Of a DNA stretch of 64,000 nucleotides, positions 12,263 through 24,008 are shown in pieces (positions within the stretch are counted from its first letter, which is position 1; each line of letters starts with the position of its first letter). The notes below the pieces were generated by a model. It saw only the letters and a program-made list of their open reading frames with translations. It did no database searches and was not told where the DNA came from. The DNA is from Anabas testudineus. Its lineage: Eukaryota > Chordata > Actinopteri > Anabantiformes > Anabantidae. The stretch spans positions 20,195,824 through 20,259,823 of the forward strand of contig NC_046610.1 of NCBI RefSeq assembly GCF_900324465.2, written 5' to 3'. The position numbers and the translations under genes were made by a program.

Positions 12263-15200
12263 ATGTTTGTGTCCCTCGCCGTGGTCATTGTAGGTAAGTA
12301 CAGAGCACTGTGTCCACTTAATGTTTCACAAGTCAAAACTCCTCTAGTTGATTTCTGATCTGATTCCTGTTTTTCCCGTCTACAGGTTTGTGCTACTGTA
12401 GCACAGGTGGCGGTGAGTTAATAATAATAATAATAATGTTGTTTGTATGTGTACAATTATGTGTATTAATTATTAAGTCATTTTGTAGGTTGTGGATTTT
12501 TTCCTGTTCCACGTTTGTACAGTTTTGTTTTCTCTTTTCACAGGTCAGTCATTTCTGGAGACTCCCCAACTGTTTGGCCCTTCAGAGGCTTTGGTGGGTG
12601 AGATTGTAAAATTTAGATGTGAGCTGGCGAACCACCCAAAGAATGAACCTGTCCTGATGCACTTGCTTCAGTGAGTATTAGTACATTTGATGTCCTACAC
12701 TGAAATGAATTAAGTAATGACAGAACGTGCTGCTAATTAAGGATCCCTCTCTAGGAACCGTACCAAGTGGATGGGTGACTCCAGCTCTCTGAATGGAGAG
12801 GCAGGAACCTTTACCTTGGTAATCAAGCGTCAACATGAAGGAAACCTGGTGTGTAAGGCCACATTGCAGAACAACACTGACTCTGTAGAGGCCACTTTCA
12901 GCAACACACATTATCTGAAGGTTGTTGGTGAGTTTCTCTATCAATATGATGTATCATGTGTACATGACTTCCTTGTACCACTAACCTAGAGTACTATAGG
13001 TATTTATATATAAGTATGATACGTAAATAAATTCTGAACAGCCAGCGAACATTTAGGTGATAATTGTAAATCACCATGTTTACACTATTAGTAAAAGTAA
13101 TGTTTCCAGTAGAATCACCAGTGAATTGGTTGGTAAAACAGGGCCTGTCGTGTACCTGTGATTTGATTATGAGGAGTGTGATAACAGTAACAGCAGCTCT
13201 GAGAGCCTGTCCTTATAGGTACATAAGGGTCTTTATTTAAATGCTAAACACGCACATCATGCCATCACTGTGTCTCTGTGTTTGTCCTGCAGAGCCAGTG
13301 AAAGGTGCAGCGATTGTTGTCCACTCAGGTCCAGTGCAGTTCTTTGAGGGAGCGACACTGAATCTATCATGCCAAACTACAGCTGGAAACTATCTGACCT
13401 ACAAGTGGCTACTGAATGATCGGCCCATACCTCGGTCTCCTTTCCACGTTATGTCAGACAAGCATCTATTGATCTACAGGTCAGTGAGACAGTACAGTGC
13501 ATTGCTAGGTGGATGTACTGTGGACAGTATCTAAAAATGATAACAATGATAGTGGCATAATTAAACTTGGAGCAGACTAAAACGATGTAAAAAGCTGGTA
13601 AGTGCAGTCTGTGAATTGTTGATTATGCACATTCCTGTTTTAGAAAGTTGCTGAGATAATTACCTGTGCCTCTTGTAGAACCACTTCTAAAGACAGCGGC
13701 TCCTATAAGTGTGAGGCTAGCAACGAATTCAACAACACAGTCCACACAAACACCTCTAAAGAAGTGGTTATTACTGTCAAAGGTCTGTGATGATGTGTGA
13801 TGTGAACTCTCAGGGCCACATATTATAGAAACACATAATTTGAACAAAGTGACATCTTTCTGCATCCTCTTCTCTCAGACGTGGTGTCAAACCCTGACGT
13901 CTCTTTCGTCGTCTTAAAATGGAATTCCCACAACTATTCTGCTGAGGTCACCTGTAATTTAACAAGAGGGACTCTGCCTATCACGTTCTCACTCTACAAC
14001 AGAGAACAGTTGATTGGCAATGTGACGAGTAAAGAGAGAAAAGCCACATTTAAGGTTCCAGTGGTGTTGGGCCAGCACATGGGGTGGCTCCAGTGCCAGG
14101 CAGACAATGGAGACAGGACAGCGCACAGTCAGTGGATGGCTTTGAAAGTTGGTATGTGCTTTATTTGCCCTTTTTTTTATTTGCAATGTGTCTCTAGTCT
14201 GTCTATGGTGCCAATTCAAAATGTCTCCTACAGAACCAGTTGGTGGGCCAGGTGATGATGACTTATGAATGTGACATGGGAGAAAACTACGCTGTGGTCC
14301 ACGTGAGGTTCTTCTGCAAAGTGGCGAAGGGATCTCATCCATCTTACAAGTGGTTTCTCAACAACACCCTTCTATCTGAACAACAGAGCTTCTACAGAGT
14401 GGATAACCAGCCTCCAGGAGAGTCCATGCTCCTGCTGTCTGTAGGGAGGGAAAGCGCAGGGACGTACCACTGTGAAGCATCAGACAGCTTTGACAACACC
14501 ACCAGCATCAGCAGCATGAAACTGTACATGGACAAGGAAGGTACAGCTGATCCACGGCTGAGCAGGTTACTAGCACATGTTTATGATGGGTGGGTCTCAT
14601 CTCTTCTCCTTCGTTTCAGTGCTGAACCACCTTCCTGTCCTGGTGGTGGCGGTCGTCTTTGGATGTTTCACAGTCCTCATAGTCCTGGTCTCCGTTTGTT
14701 GTTGCGTTGGAGTGGTGTTCAGTGAGTGCACAGGTTTTTCCACAGTGTCACTGTTTGTGTGGTGTGGCTATACTGTACCTGAAATAATAACAATTGGTCA
14801 CTCTCCTTCCAGGGCGAAGGCGATTTGGAGAGAATTCTCTGTGAGTCACTTACATTTAAGTCTGAATCTTTGAGAACTGGTGACTAGATTTCACATTAAG
14901 CTGTTGCATATTAGCAACCAATCCACCGTTTGTTCTAATAAGTAAAAAACTTTAATTTACCTTTTTTTTTTCAAAAACAATGAATAATAACACAATCAAA
15001 CTATTTGTATTATTTTAATTCCTGAGGACACACTTTATATCCCAAAAGAATACAAATGTAAACATGACGAGTCAAAAGAAATCTATAAATCAGTCATTAA
15101 CAATCATCACGTTTGGGTATAATTTTGGGATGTGAACTGTTCCTCAGGTTCATGAAAGCTCATCATTCCCAGATACAACTTGTGTGTTCTCAGTGGTAGT

Positions 15201-15878
15201 TACGATATTCAGTGTATGCAGTCAGACCTTTAACTGCACCCTCAACAAGCTTGGCCTGTCTTCAGCTCTGTATGTGACGTGTGACTGCTTCCTCTTCTCA
15301 GGTTGGGTCTGGAGATGAAGAAAAACATCATTGCGTACGAGGGCGAGCTGGTTAGTGTTTGTGTCTCTGTCATTACCTCCGTGATATACTGTATACTTAA
15401 AGGTGACTTTTGTCATCCTGCTTCCTGTGGTTTTAGTTTGGAGAGTACATTAAACGTCCATCTGCCTTCACTGTACTGAAACCTTCACATCAGATATCAC
15501 CCGGTTGCTCAAACTACAGTTATTCTTACATTTAATCCACAGAAAGCAGAGTATGTATATACTCATATAGTCCCCAAACTAGAACCACGGGGACTCAGTG
15601 TGAGTGAGTGTGAGACAGTCATCTTCAATATCATTGTCTTGTAGGATCCGTTAGACTGCAGTGAGGATGAGGATTTGGGGAACACAACCAGCTGGGCTGA
15701 ATATGATCAGGTGAGATCAGATGAATTCATGAAATCAATCACCTGATCAGTCAATAACAGTCAAGCACACGGTCACACTCTGTGGTCTCCGCAGGCATCT
15801 GAAGCCTCTGCAGATGAATGGCCACAGATCATAGAAGAGAAGAAGACTCTGGAGGACGGTCCTGTGGAGTTTCCATGA
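12263..15878 (+). CDS. Four-Ig-domain type I membrane receptor (gene B), tandem paralogue of gene A
   Basis: Exons: 12263-12293, 12386-12412, 12544-12670, 12755-12927, 13293-13479, 13679-13782, 13879-14151, 14234-14540, 14620-14721, 14813-14840, 15302-15350, 15645-15710, 15795-15878. The signal peptide (MFVSLAVVIVGLCYC) is followed by four Ig domains in the same order as gene A. Domains 1 and 2 are each split by an extra intron. One TM segment (VLVVAVVFGCFTVLIVLV) lies in exon 9. The cytoplasmic tail begins RRRFGEN and becomes acidic (SEDEDLG, EYDQ); it has tyrosines but no canonical ITIM. The summed exons are one base out of frame: the strong donor after 14151 joins domain 4 in the wrong frame and meets a stop at 14266-14268. 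A weak donor at 14148 would restore the frame and give about 517 aa. The gene is therefore either oddly spliced, mis-sequenced at one base, or recently damaged. AATAAA lies at 15928-15933. Confidence 0.7.
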
Positions 15879-15927
15879 GGGTTCACGCGTGTTTGTTGCA
15901 TGAACACACACTGCCGTGCTGTGGTCA

Positions 15928-15933
15928 AATAAA
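15928..15933 (+). promoter_or_regulatory. Polyadenylation signal of gene B
   Basis: AATAAA 50 bp after the gene B stop codon, giving a very short 3' UTR before the GC-rich syngr2 promoter region starts. Confidence 0.7.
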
Positions 15934-16009
15934 AGCCTTCATCCATCCATCGATCCCCGCACTGTCTTTTCACTATGAGTCCCTGCATTGTTTATTTCTA
16001 AGGACACAC

Positions 16010-16189
16010 GCACGGCCACGCGGCTGAACCCTGACCCCGCCCTCTGACGCGCAGCTCCGCGCTGCTGGTTCGTCTTGTGCGCCTCGAGTGAAGCAGCACA
16101 ACAGGATGCGGCTGCGCTTCTTTAGCTGTCGTCTAGTTTAGCTCGCAGCCTGTCCCGCCCGGTCGGTACTAAACCACACACTGAGAGAC
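16010..16189 (+). promoter_or_regulatory. GC-rich promoter/5' UTR region of syngr2
   Basis: About 180 bp rich in G+C and CpG between the gene B polyadenylation signal and the syngr2 ATG; TATA-less. The CpG-rich character continues into intron 1. The transcription start is not determined. Confidence 0.5.
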
Positions 16190-16996
16190 ATGGAGGAGAC
16201 GGCCGGTGCAACCGCGTACGGAGTGTCGCTCTCCGGAGGAGGCTTCGACTTCTACAAGTTTATCCGACAACCTCAGACGATCGTGCGGATACTTAGCTGG
16301 GTGAGTGGAGCCCGAGCGAGTGGGAGTTCACGTTTCGAAGCGCACGTCGCTAGACGGAGTTCAAAGGTTCAGATAAGGCATAAAACAATATTTAACGTGA
16401 CTTGCGAACAGGTGCGCCCGGCCTGGAGCCTCCGTGGAGCGGACACGGTGCGTTTTTATTGGCGCTGGCCTGAAACAACAGGCTGCTGTGTGCGGCGTCT
16501 CCACGGGGCGTCAAGTTGCACGCAGCCGCTGAATGACAGCAGCTCGGTGACAGGACAGGTCAACACTGCTGCTGTCAGAGGACTGAAGACCGAAAACTGT
16601 CGGACACACACGGAAACCTCGGCTTCTGGAGGCAGAATAGCAGCAGAGAATAAGTTTAACAATGATCTGCTGGTATATGTGCCTTTATGTATTTATAAGT
16701 GTGTCTGTTGTAGTAGGAAGATCAGTTTAAGACACTTATGAAGCCACTTTATTAACAGCTCATTTATTATGTGGCTTCTTGAAAACGTAATGTTTCCAAA
16801 ACGGGGTTTCTTTTGTGCAGATGATGTGTATAAATGCACAAAAAGAGGATTTCATGTACCAGGGAAAGTTCTAGGAAGGGGTTGTGAGACACTCATCACC
16901 TGTTGCTAGGCAGATCTCACCACAGCTTTGTTTTCGTGATAAAGACACTGATAAATGAGAAAATGCAAACTTAAAAAAATGAGACGGTTGTATAAC

Positions 16997-17033
<37 letters not shown>

Positions 17034-20000
17034 CACACTGATTACAGGAGTAACTTGATTTATCTTCTTAATCTGACGTTGTTCAGATTTGGATGTTGAT
17101 TCAGAGGAACCTTCAGGGGGCGTCTCTGCTTTCACCTCATTACAGGTCAATATCTGAAATTACTGAGCTGAAAGTGGATTTTCATCCGCTTGTTTCGTGA
17201 AGTGGAAACTTTTTGTTGGGGCTCTAGTTAATGTTCACGCAGGCTGAATCTAGTGTGTAAGAAAACACACGGTGTGTGTGTGTGTGTGTGTGCGTGCTAG
17301 AGAGGGATTATGTGTGTGTCAGTGGTAAACAGGGCCGTAGACAGGTAAGGTGATACCTCTCCTCTACTCTTGGTGGACGTATGCCACTGATCTCTCTCTC
17401 ACACACACACTCACACACCACGAGTGCAGCTGCTGTGCTCAGCTCATCTCACATTCGTACTGGCATGTACAGTATCTCTGGTGATTTTTATCTTACGTGC
17501 ATGAAGCAGCACGAGTGGCACAACAAAATTATTGTTTGCTCTGTAAACCTCTGCCCACAGATCCCATGATGCACTGCACCTGCTTCTGGTACAGCGAAAA
17601 GTAGCACAGGTTTCTCACTGATGGCGTTAAATCACATCACTGTATGTCCTCTAGAAATGATGAAGCCAGTTTATGTTCTGTAACATCACGGCCGTCCTGG
17701 CTGCACTGAAACACTATCTTTCCAACAGACAGCATCTAAGGTCGTTTATATGCTTGTGATGATGTTTTGGTTGATGTGTAAACACTAGTCATCAACGTTC
17801 GTTTACTGGCAACTGACAAATTTAGCAGCATGCACTAAAAAAAGCGCACATATGAGTGACCTTTACACATTTCTGACATCTGTCACTCTTCACACACACT
17901 CATCAGTACATTTATGTTGAGAACCATTCATTGGTGTCTCACTTGTGTTTGTGTTTTGGAACTCCCCACGTTCACTTCCCTGTTGTCGGCAGTCTCTACC
18001 TACTTTTCTGGACTTTTTTGTCTCGTCCCACCGGCAGGTTTGTGGTCTCTTCTCCGTCCCACACATACATAACAACAGTTCCTGTCTATCCTCATTATGA
18101 GTGTTATTAGGGAACTGGTGGAATCTCTGGAGTCACATGGCAGGCAGCTGAACTCAGAAGTAGGTCACATGGTTAGGTGGGCAGCCAGAAGAGACAGTAG
18201 CAGACCACAGGATGATCAGAGCAACCAAGTAGCTGTTAGTTAGCGCTCTTCACTTTATAAATAACACAATGAACACAGAGAGTCGCTACAAATAACAAAG
18301 ACCATTTGCAATGACACATAATAGTTCCACTATATTAGATACACGTTCTTGTGACTTTCTCACAGCCCGATGAATCTCTTCTGAAAAGCTTCTTTCAGTC
18401 GACGCTAAACCTGGGGGATTTTTTTTTTTCCTAATTTGAAAGAATGAAAGAAAAATCTGATTTCACATCTCCTTTTCATGACTGCCACCATTGTCTCTTC
18501 TGTGTCAGCAGCAGATATCATGGCTGCAGGGTTTTTTTTAGAGGCAGATGGTAATACCTGGCGTCCAGGTGCATTTGATGGCCCTACTAAAGAAGAGTAT
18601 TAAGACAATGACAGCCGAATTAAACAGATGACTTATTTTTAAGTAAGCTTCAGGTCTCCGCTAGTAGATTTCTGCTAGTGTCTTTGCACATTGTTGATGT
18701 CTTAAAAAAAGAGAGAAATAAACTCTGTGCCCGTCGAGTTGTCTGTAATTGCCACTTTCTTCTCTGTTTCAATGTAGGTTTTTGCCTTGGTGGTGTTTGC
18801 CTGCATCACAACAGAGGGCTACGTCAACACTGTCCACAGTGCCGACGCAAACTGCATCTTCAACCAGAACAACTCGGCGTGCCAGTATGCCGTTGGCATC
18901 GGTGTGATTGCCTTCCTGGCCTGTGTGGCCTTCCTGGTGTTGGATGTTTACTTGCCTTTTATGAGCAATGCACAGGAAAGGAAGTATGCTGTCATTGCAG
19001 ACCTGGGGTTCTCAGGTGAGACGGAGCTCTAATGCTGCGCTGAAAGGAAAAGAAAGACACACCAGTCAGCACAGAGACTAGTTAGCATCCAGCTGGTAAA
19101 CTGATTGATGCATTTAGGAACCAGAGAGCCTAATATTTCACTCAGAACATGGTGGAAACCAAACACAGAGCTAAAAATAGAGTGAATGTTGTTATTCATT
19201 AGGGAAGATTGAGAATCATCCAGGTGTGGATGGTTGAGTCATATCAGCTGGTTTTTGTTTAAAACACTTCAGATGATACTTAAAAGAGCAGTGAAATGTT
19301 TCAAATTCATTTTTTTCTGAAAGACGACAGCGTCTTCTAACCCTAATGTTTACAGCAGTATTGCTGTGCACTTGTCTTGTTTTCATCCCTCCCATCTAAG
19401 TCCCTTTCAGCTTTCAGTCCACTGGCTGTGTTCCTGACATAAATAAACCTATTTTATTCATTGTTGCAGACAGTAGATGATGAGTGAGCAGCAGGCAGGA
19501 TTTTAACTAAATGAAACATTCATCAGCTGGACACAGCTCAGTTCATAGTCGGCCATTCTTCAGCAAAACAAAAAAACCCTAGTTGGAAATTTAGCAGATG
19601 TTAACAGGAAATGACCGCAAGCTGTTTGCCCTTTTATTCTGTGGATGTAGTTTTTGTTCTCTTGTATGTTTTTTCACAGGAATTAACTTTTCATATCAGT
19701 GCCTCTCATCTGAGCACTTTTGATATCTTTTCATGCTGTGAGGAAAAACAATTGTTTGTGCATCTGTGGTGTTGTTTTTTTCCAGGGGCGTGGACCTTCC
19801 TGTGGTTTGTCTGTTTCTGCCTGTTGGCCAGCCAGTGGGCTCGCACTCATGATATCAGCAGCGTCCCTGAGGATGCTGCACGGGCCACTGTGGCCTTCTC
19901 GTTCTTTTCCATCGCAACCTGGGTGAGCTGTACTGCTGTTCTCTTCTGTTTAACCCTTTGTTTTCTCCTGAGCTCTGATATGAGTTAGATGGCTAACAAG

Positions 20001-21125
20001 CTGACTGACTGACCTCTACCACATCACAGACGACTGATTATTTGTGCTTTTTGCTCATGAAATCCAAAAACCATACTGGGGAGCTGGCCAACAAATCTCA
20101 GTAGTATCATTCTTCTCATCTGACTCTGAAAGCAAAAAAAGTGTATTTGGTAAAATATCCCACTATTTCTTTAAAGCTGCCACTGGCTTCAGTTCAGTAG
20201 TGTGTTGCTGCAAAAAAGTCATCGGGCACACTATAAATACCTGAAACACTTGATGCTTTCTTGAAATACTTACAGCATTTATTGTCAAATCTATGTATAT
20301 CAACAGAGCTGAGTCACAGGTAGTACAAAGTTCTCCAGAGTTGGGGCGTTCAAGTGTTGGTGGGACATTCGTCCCTTAATGTTGGTGCTAAAGAGCAAAC
20401 TCTTATCACATGAAAGTACAGGGTAATAAAGTTGATCTCCCAAAGACTTTTCACCTTGTGTTCCTGTTGCATTGTTCCATTGCTACAGTAGCTCAGCAAA
20501 ACAAAACAACAGTCTCTTATTGTCGACTTGATTTTCTACCAGCAACAAATGTGGTCGTCTCAGCTGTCTTTGATTTAAACAGCTAGTTGTGTTTTCTGTC
20601 ATGCTAACTTTAAACTTAGGAAATTAGACATAGGAGAGACACCTGTATTGCAAAAGTCTTCCATTAACATTATGTGTTGCATTAGTTGATGTTAATATCT
20701 GTGTGATGGATCACATCACCTTAAACAAGCTTCAGGTCTCTGAAGGTGGATCGGTGAGAGCTATGCAGCCATCAGTTTAAAATCATGTTTTCATAACAAC
20801 TTCTGAAATATTGTCATCTGGAAATTAAAAGCAGTGATGTTTCCATTGTTATGTCATTGTGCAGGGGATCCTAACATACTACGCCCTGGGTCGTTTCCGT
20901 CGTGGCGTTAATGAAGTGGCCATCCCTACCTACACAGAGCCGCCGTCGGATCTTCACACCCCCTACCCTCCGACCTATGCCCCCACCTCCTACAACCCCA
21001 CTACTTACACCCCTACCACTTACTCGGTCTATCCCAACAGCGGGCCTGATGCACGCCAGCAGGCTCCCTTCACCCCGAACCCTCCGCTGGAAGGGGACGC
21101 CAGTTACCAGCCGCCCAACTACTGA
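16190..21125 (+). CDS. syngr2: Synaptogyrin 2
   Basis: Four coding exons: 16190-16300, 18778-19015, 19786-19922, 20865-21125; 747 nt, 248 aa. Synaptogyrins are four-TM MARVEL-domain proteins of synaptic-like and secretory vesicles; SYNGR2 is the broadly expressed member. Exon 1 carries the family N-terminus (GGGFDFYKFIRQPQTIVRIL). Exon 2 has TM1 (VFALVVFACITTEGYVN), the luminal loop with cysteines (NCIFNQNNSACQY) and TM2. Exon 3 holds TM3 (WTFLWFVCFCLL) and the start of TM4. Exon 4 encodes a cytosolic Pro/Tyr/Thr-rich tail with repeated YxPT units ending QPPNY. Slightly longer than human (224 aa), mainly in the tail. Neighbours tmc8 and tk1 match the human order, which supports SYNGR2 over SYNGR1/3. 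The open frame running on past 16300 is intron. Confidence 0.92.
16301..18777 (+). other. Long intron 1 of syngr2
   Basis: 2.5 kb with no convincing exon. It holds a pure GT run (17000-17031) and shorter GT/CA stretches near 17270-17290 and 17400. The first ~300 bp stay CpG-rich. Confidence 0.7.
17000..17031. repeat. GT dinucleotide microsatellite
   Basis: About 16 uninterrupted TG units in syngr2 intron 1. Confidence 0.9.
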
Positions 21126-23197
21126 GACGAAGGGAGGTGGTGTTCCAGGTGGCTGTTGTAGCACTGCACAGACACAGAGCTATATCATATTGATGTGATT
21201 TTACATTTTAACACATTGTTCCACGTGTTGTCAAATCTGTGACGCTGAGCAGCGCAACTGCAACTTGGAGATGAGGAACACTGCGGTTTACGTCAAAGTG
21301 TCTTTGGTCAGATTCTAAGACATCAGGCTGATTGATGAGATTAGTGCTGGTGATTATCCAATCTGATCTCAGACTTGTGTGCAAATATACAACTTTTACC
21401 TCAAACAGGCTGATCCTGAAGGGTAGATGTAGATAGCATGTACACAGGAGGTTAAAGGTCACACAATCTGGTATCATGAAGCTCCATTTAGAGCGGCAGA
21501 GGTGAATACTAAATGTGTTTCACTTTACTGTCTGTTGGAACCTGGGAGCATAAGGTTGTATATAGACTTCACTATGCAAAGCCGTCATTTTAATGGTTGT
21601 TAGTGCCTGATTATTTTTCTGATTTGGATTAGTGGATTTCTTTCCTCTTCAGTGCAGTTTTCTTGAGGACCTGTAATAGTTTAGGAGATGATATTGCTCC
21701 CAAGTCAAATGTCCCTCCCTGTCATTGAGCAATATGTTGCAAAATAGACTGCAAAAATAATATAAGTTATAAAATCATAAGATCACTTTTGAAATAACGT
21801 TTTCAGAGTTAAGCAATCTTAGTGCCACAGATGTCCCTGTATTTGCCACGTGTTGTTGATGACAAGAGAAAAGACAGAAGAGCCTCAGTTTCTTTTTTAT
21901 TTTGTAACTAATTTGTGTTGGTAAAATGGGTTACATGTGCTAAACCATGAAAGCATTTATCAGCCATTTATAATCAGCGATGCCCTTGTAGCTAACATTG
22001 AGATAGACTTAAAGCACTTAATAAACAGGTTTATCCACAGAGTGTGTCCTCATATCGAAGCGTTACTCATTATTTCCCAGCAACAAAGCTTCCTCTTCAG
22101 CCTGTGACCAGAGTGGCCTCACACTTCCTCCAAGCTCTCGGTGATTGTCAGTTTTCTGAGCACTGATGTTTATCTCCAGTTTACAGTCTTCTTATTCTGA
22201 CAGTCTAGAAGGCAGCGAGCAGCGTGTATGTTTTTACAGACGACAGATTAACACTTTAGCCTGCAGGATGGAGCAACGCCCTCAGAGTAGCTGCTGGGTT
22301 ATTGCTTTGTGTCTGACAGTTTGTCGGTTTAACACCTCAGCTGCCTCCTGGCTGTCAAAGCTCAGCTAAAATGACAATTGTTGACCTGACGTCGGTTTTT
22401 TTTATTCTTCCAGTGTTGCTTTTGGGGTGTAGACTGGCTTTTGATCTGTGAATGATGGGGCTAAATGTGGTTTTATGTATTGAACATAACAATTTTGTGG
22501 TACTACACTGGAGATATTTGTAAAATGGTAGGGACATTACTGATGATCATGATCATTTCAAATACAAAACATTACTGAAGCCAAATATTAAAAAAACACT
22601 TCTATTTGTGCCTCAAGAAGAAACATTTTACCTTAAGGGTTTTTGGAAAAGGAAAGTGAATGCGTGCCATGATTGGGTTAGGGTTATTGGAGTTATATTT
22701 AGGGTAAACAGCTGTGTATCACAGCTGCCCTCACTGCTATGCTTGAGTAATGTTCGCTTGTTTTCATGCTCTGGAAAATCAGTTAACTCTTATATTGATT
22801 GAACATTTGAAATCAGGCTACAGCTCGCTATAGTTCCCCAGCTTCTCCCTGCAGTGTTAAAATTGTAACAAGTCTAAAATTTGATATGTACTGTTGATTT
22901 AATGTAAAGTAAAAAGTACTTTGGTTTTGTGAAATTAATGATTTTGTTGGATTAATATATCTTTTATCAAGGTCCATGTTTTAGATGTGAACAGACCAGA
23001 GTGATTTGTGACGCCTAATGTTAAAAAAACAACTTGCATAAGAACCTGGTCAGGCTTGATTTGTTTCTTCCATTGTTTTCCAAGATATTTGTTTTTTCTC
23101 CCTTGTTTTGCAAAGCTGCCAATTACCTTTTTTGTTATAATTTCATATCACTGTGTCAAAGCAATGATTTACTTGAGACTTTTGTTTGTAGAATAAA
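21126..23197 (+). other. syngr2 3' UTR
   Basis: Downstream of the stop the sequence has two AATAAA signals, at 22020-22025 and 23192-23197, suggesting 3' UTRs of roughly 0.9 or 2.1 kb. No conserved ORF is seen in this stretch. Confidence 0.5.
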
Positions 23198-23562
23198 ATC
23201 CTTCAGTGTTCAGTACTATAAATGACATTGTTTTATATAGTATGGAGGAGGTGCTTTTCCATTACAACTTGCTAGCTGCCAGCCAGGTTATTCTGGTCTG
23301 CAGTAGCTTATGAGAGTGTAGGATGACATGTCACACAGTCAGTGCACATTTCAAGTTGTTCAAACATTTGCATTTAGACAGTGTGAAGAAAGAATTGTCC
23401 CAACCCCTCTGAAACTTTCTGCACATAAGCCAAATGAGATTCTACGTTTTAGACTTTTTACATAACCATACATACATGGGGGAATGAGTGAGCCCTTACA
23501 TAAAAAAATATGAATTAATTATAAATGACAACACATGATAAAAGAATTAAATAATTTAAAAC

Positions 23563-23568
23563 TTTATT
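23563..23568 (-). promoter_or_regulatory. Polyadenylation signal of tk1
   Basis: TTTATT on the + strand is AATAAA in tk1 orientation, about 440 bp downstream of the tk1 stop. It lies about 370 bp from the last syngr2 signal on the opposite strand, so the genes converge without obvious overlap. Confidence 0.6.
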
Positions 23569-24008
23569 AGATAATATAATGCTACAGTTCAAGATGTCAA
23601 AAGAAACAAATGTTATCAACCAGTGTTGTGAAACCTCTACCAGTCCTATACCGGTCAGTTAGTTGGCTTCCTTATTTTGAAGGTTGCTATTAAGTGCTGT
23701 TTCATACGTATCAAGTAAACACTGGGGAAACAAATTACACACAGTCTGACACCAAATACAAAGGAAAGCAACTGAGCTCATTAAAACCAGTTCAATCATA
23801 GATACACTTCAGGGTAACTGAAATGCAAACAAACGTGGCAACAAAAATATGTACAACTAAATATTTCATATATATATATATATATATATAAAAAAGAAAA
23901 TCAATTTTCCCTTCAACTCGCCCTCTTTTTCTTACACATACACATAATTTCATTGGAAATGTTTCTACTTTGCACATTTCCAGTTCCATTTCAAGTCTTA
24001 TTTTATGT

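Noticed and set aside
16190-16741. 183-aa ORF starting at the syngr2 ATG
   Set aside because: Only the first 37 codons are exon 1. The rest reads through a clear GTGAGT donor into intron, and the family sequence resumes at 18778.
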